Assembly: GCA_900772845.1 (NCBI GenBank)
Contig: CAAGSD010000033.1
Coordinates: forward strand, 1 to 25,186
Direction: 5' to 3'
DNA: 25,186 nt
Source: Lachnospiraceae bacterium
GTDB lineage: Bacteria > Bacillota > Clostridia > Lachnospirales > Lachnospiraceae
The notes beneath the pieces are model-generated. The model did no database searches and was not told the origin of the DNA. It saw only the letters and a program-made list of their open reading frames with translations. How positions within the stretch are numbered: the first letter of the stretch is position 1; each line of letters starts with the position of its first letter. This document shows, one piece after another, positions 23,522 through 25,186 of the stretch. A program made the position numbers and the translations under genes.

Positions 23522-25186
23522 ATGAAAAAAGGACAGGTTTATGAAGGATCTGTTGTAAGGGTCGATTTTCCCAACAAAGGGATCGTCTGTGTGGGAGATG
23601 AGACTGCTGTAGTCAAGAACAGCCTGCCCGGACAGAAAGTAAAATTCTCGGTGAATAAAGTACGCAAAGGGAAGGCGGAAGGAAGGCTTTTAGAGGTGAC
23701 GGAAAAGTCACCTTTAGAAACCGGCCGGACGTGTTCCCTTTTTGGGTTGTGCGGCGGATGCACTTATCTGTCTCTTCCCTATGAGGAACAGCTGAAGGTC
23801 AAAGAGGAGCAGGTAAAGCGGCTGTTAGACAGTGTGTTGGATAAACAGGAGGAACCCTGGATATTTGAAGGCATCAAGGGCAGTCCGCAGGCTTATGAGT
23901 ACCGCAACAAGATGGAATTTTCTTTCGGAGACGAGTATAAGGACGGACCGTTGGCACTGGGCATGCACAAGAGAGGCAGCTTTTATGATATTGTGACGGT
24001 AACGGACTGTGAGATCGTGGATGCGGATTACCGCTTGATCTTACAGACGGTGAGAGACTATTTTGCACAGGCAAAGGTAAGCTTTTTCCACAGAATGAGT
24101 CACGAGGGCTTTTTGCGTCACCTGTTGGTACGTAAGGCATCCCGCACCGGAGAGATTCTGGTGGCGCTGGTGACGACCTCCCAGAATCCCTGGCAGGGAG
24201 AGATGGCGGTGGAAGGAAGCTTGGATGCGGATGCACTGATCACAGGATTTAAGAATCTGCTGCTTTCCCTGGAACAGGGAGGGAAACTGGCTGGTAAATT
24301 CGCAGGAATCTTACATATCACCAATGATTCCATCGCAGATGTGGTGCAGAGTGATCATACGGAGCTGTTATATGGACAGGAGTATTTTTATGAGGAATTG
24401 CTGGGGTTGAAATTCAAGATCTCCACATTCTCCTTTTTCCAGACTAACTCCTACAGTGCGGAGGTACTGTACCAGACGGCGAGAGATTATGTGGGCGACC
24501 TGGGCGGCAGCGACAAGACTGTATTCGACCTCTACAGCGGCACCGGCACCATCGCACAGCTCATGGCACCGGCCGCCGGGAAAGTCATCGGTGTGGAGAT
24601 CGTGGAGGAAGCCGTGGAGGCAGCGAAGAAAAACGCCGCAGCCAACGGACTGGATAACTGCGAATTCATCGCCGGAGATGTGCTGAAGGTACTGGACGAA
24701 GTGGAAGAGAAGCCGGACATGATCATCTTAGATCCCCCCAGAGATGGCATCCATCCCAAAGCACTGCCGAAGATCATTGCCTACGGCGTGGATCATATCG
24801 TCTATATCTCCTGCAAACCCACCAGCCTTGTGCGGGATCTGGAAGTATTTCTGGAGAACGGCTATTGCGTGGACAAGGCCGTGGCCGTGGACCAGTTCCC
24901 CTGGACCGCAAATATTGAGACGGTAGTACTGCTTTCCCACAAAAAGCCAGACGGACATATCAACGTAAAAGTTGAGTTTGGTGAGGGTGAGGGAAAAGTT
25001 CCGCTTGATAATATCGCTAAAAGAGCCGAAAGCTATAAGCCCAAAGAACGAGTGACCTACAAAATGATAAAGGAGTACATAGAAGCTAAATACGGCTTCA
25101 AAGTACATACCGCATATATCGCAGAGGTAAAGAGAGATTTAGGCTTGCCAATGTATGATGCTCCTAATGCGGTAGAAGAATTGAAA
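23522..25186 (+). CDS. rlmD: 23S rRNA uracil-C5 methyltransferase RlmD, with C-terminal extension; 3' end outside window
   Basis: Transfers a methyl group from SAM to C5 of a 23S rRNA uracil. The 555 residues visible are in frame to the window edge with no stop. There is an N-terminal TRAM domain (about 1-60). Fe-S ligands are Cys71, Cys77, Cys80 and Cys163, spaced as in E. coli RlmD. The SAM motif is FDLYSGTGT (335-343), followed by LDPPRDG, the catalytic Cys431 in YISCKP, and Glu466 in ETVVLL, the usual end of the enzyme. From about residue 473 an extra domain follows (KVEFGEGEGKVPLDNIAKRA, then VTYKMIKEYIEAKYGFKVHT), resembling a small nucleic-acid-binding helical domain. Base composition falls to about 40% GC there, against about 55% just before. 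The upstream gene ends 3 nt before this start. Confidence 0.93.
   Translation, partial: MKKGQVYEGSVVRVDFPNKGIVCVGDETAVVKNSLPGQKVKFSVNKVRKGKAEGRLLEVTEKSPLETGRTCSLFGLCGGCTYLSLPYEEQLKVKEEQVKRLLDSVLDKQEEPWIFEGIKGSPQAYEYRNKMEFSFGDEYKDGPLALGMHKRGSFYDIVTVTDCEIVDADYRLILQTVRDYFAQAKVSFFHRMSHEGFLRHLLVRKASRTGEILVALVTTSQNPWQGEMAVEGSLDADALITGFKNLLLSLEQGGKLAGKFAGILHITNDSIADVVQSDHTELLYGQEYFYEELLGLKFKISTFSFFQTNSYSAEVLYQTARDYVGDLGGSDKTVFDLYSGTGTIAQLMAPAAGKVIGVEIVEEAVEAAKKNAAANGLDNCEFIAGDVLKVLDEVEEKPDMIILDPPRDGIHPKALPKIIAYGVDHIVYISCKPTSLVRDLEVFLENGYCVDKAVAVDQFPWTANIETVVLLSHKKPDGHINVKVEFGEGEGKVPLDNIAKRAESYKPKERVTYKMIKEYIEAKYGFKVHTAYIAEVKRDLGLPMYDAPNAVEELK

Overview
The window looks like chromosomal DNA from a low-to-mid GC Firmicute of the class Clostridia, most likely Lachnospiraceae. 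The evidence is the gene set and its texture: class III fructose-1,6-bisphosphatase, TypA, a lysine riboswitch on dapA, a DUF1836 protein, a YerC/TrpR-like repressor, a bactofilin, PcrA with its C-terminal Tudor-like tail, strong GGAGG ribosome binding sites and TTGACA/TATAAT promoters. Most of it is ordinary housekeeping. The assignment rests on recalled family knowledge, not on a search.

Layout. 1-365: a gene-free block of nested inverted repeats, then the typA terminator. 366-2344: typA on the minus strand with its own promoter and a hairpin leader. 2557-3819: a tandem OB-fold SSB-like protein and a CobO-type corrinoid adenosyltransferase. 3816-5913: the lysine/diaminopimelate region, with promoter, lysine riboswitch with antiterminator and terminator, dapA, terminator, dapB. 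6057-9361: fbp, a small Asn-rich lipoprotein on the opposite strand, and a stand-alone HisA of the eukaryotic HIS6 type. 9563-10854: a membrane-anchored degenerate LytM/M23 protein followed by a bactofilin, a likely envelope or cytoskeleton pair. 10929-11234: a YerC-like repressor on the minus strand. 11375-13531: a consensus promoter running into a structured repeat, then DUF1836, a PHP phosphoesterase and a HIT protein. 13598-15163: an orphan NMT1-like solute-binding lipoprotein converging on an XRE-like regulator. 15357-17796: an SPFH protein with zinc ribbons and a membrane zinc-ribbon protein, separated by another structured repeat. 17818-25186: GGDEF/EAL protein, pcrA, a small acidic membrane protein and rlmD, closely packed and probably co-transcribed in part. 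rlmD runs off the right edge.

The least explained feature is a set of three gene-free blocks (about 1-297, 11401-11563, 16781-17001) built on the same plan: long perfect or near-perfect hairpins combined with three-way or four-way junctions. Two of them share short motifs in corresponding places (GAA-loop mini-hairpins, a GAAGAG linker, GCACGG) while their stems differ in sequence but still pair, and each is followed by a partial copy of its own 3' half. This is the best candidate for a previously undescribed element. The second is the 3' end of rlmD, where the reading frame continues past the normal end of the enzyme into an AT-richer tail of a kind I associate with integrative elements inserted in this gene.
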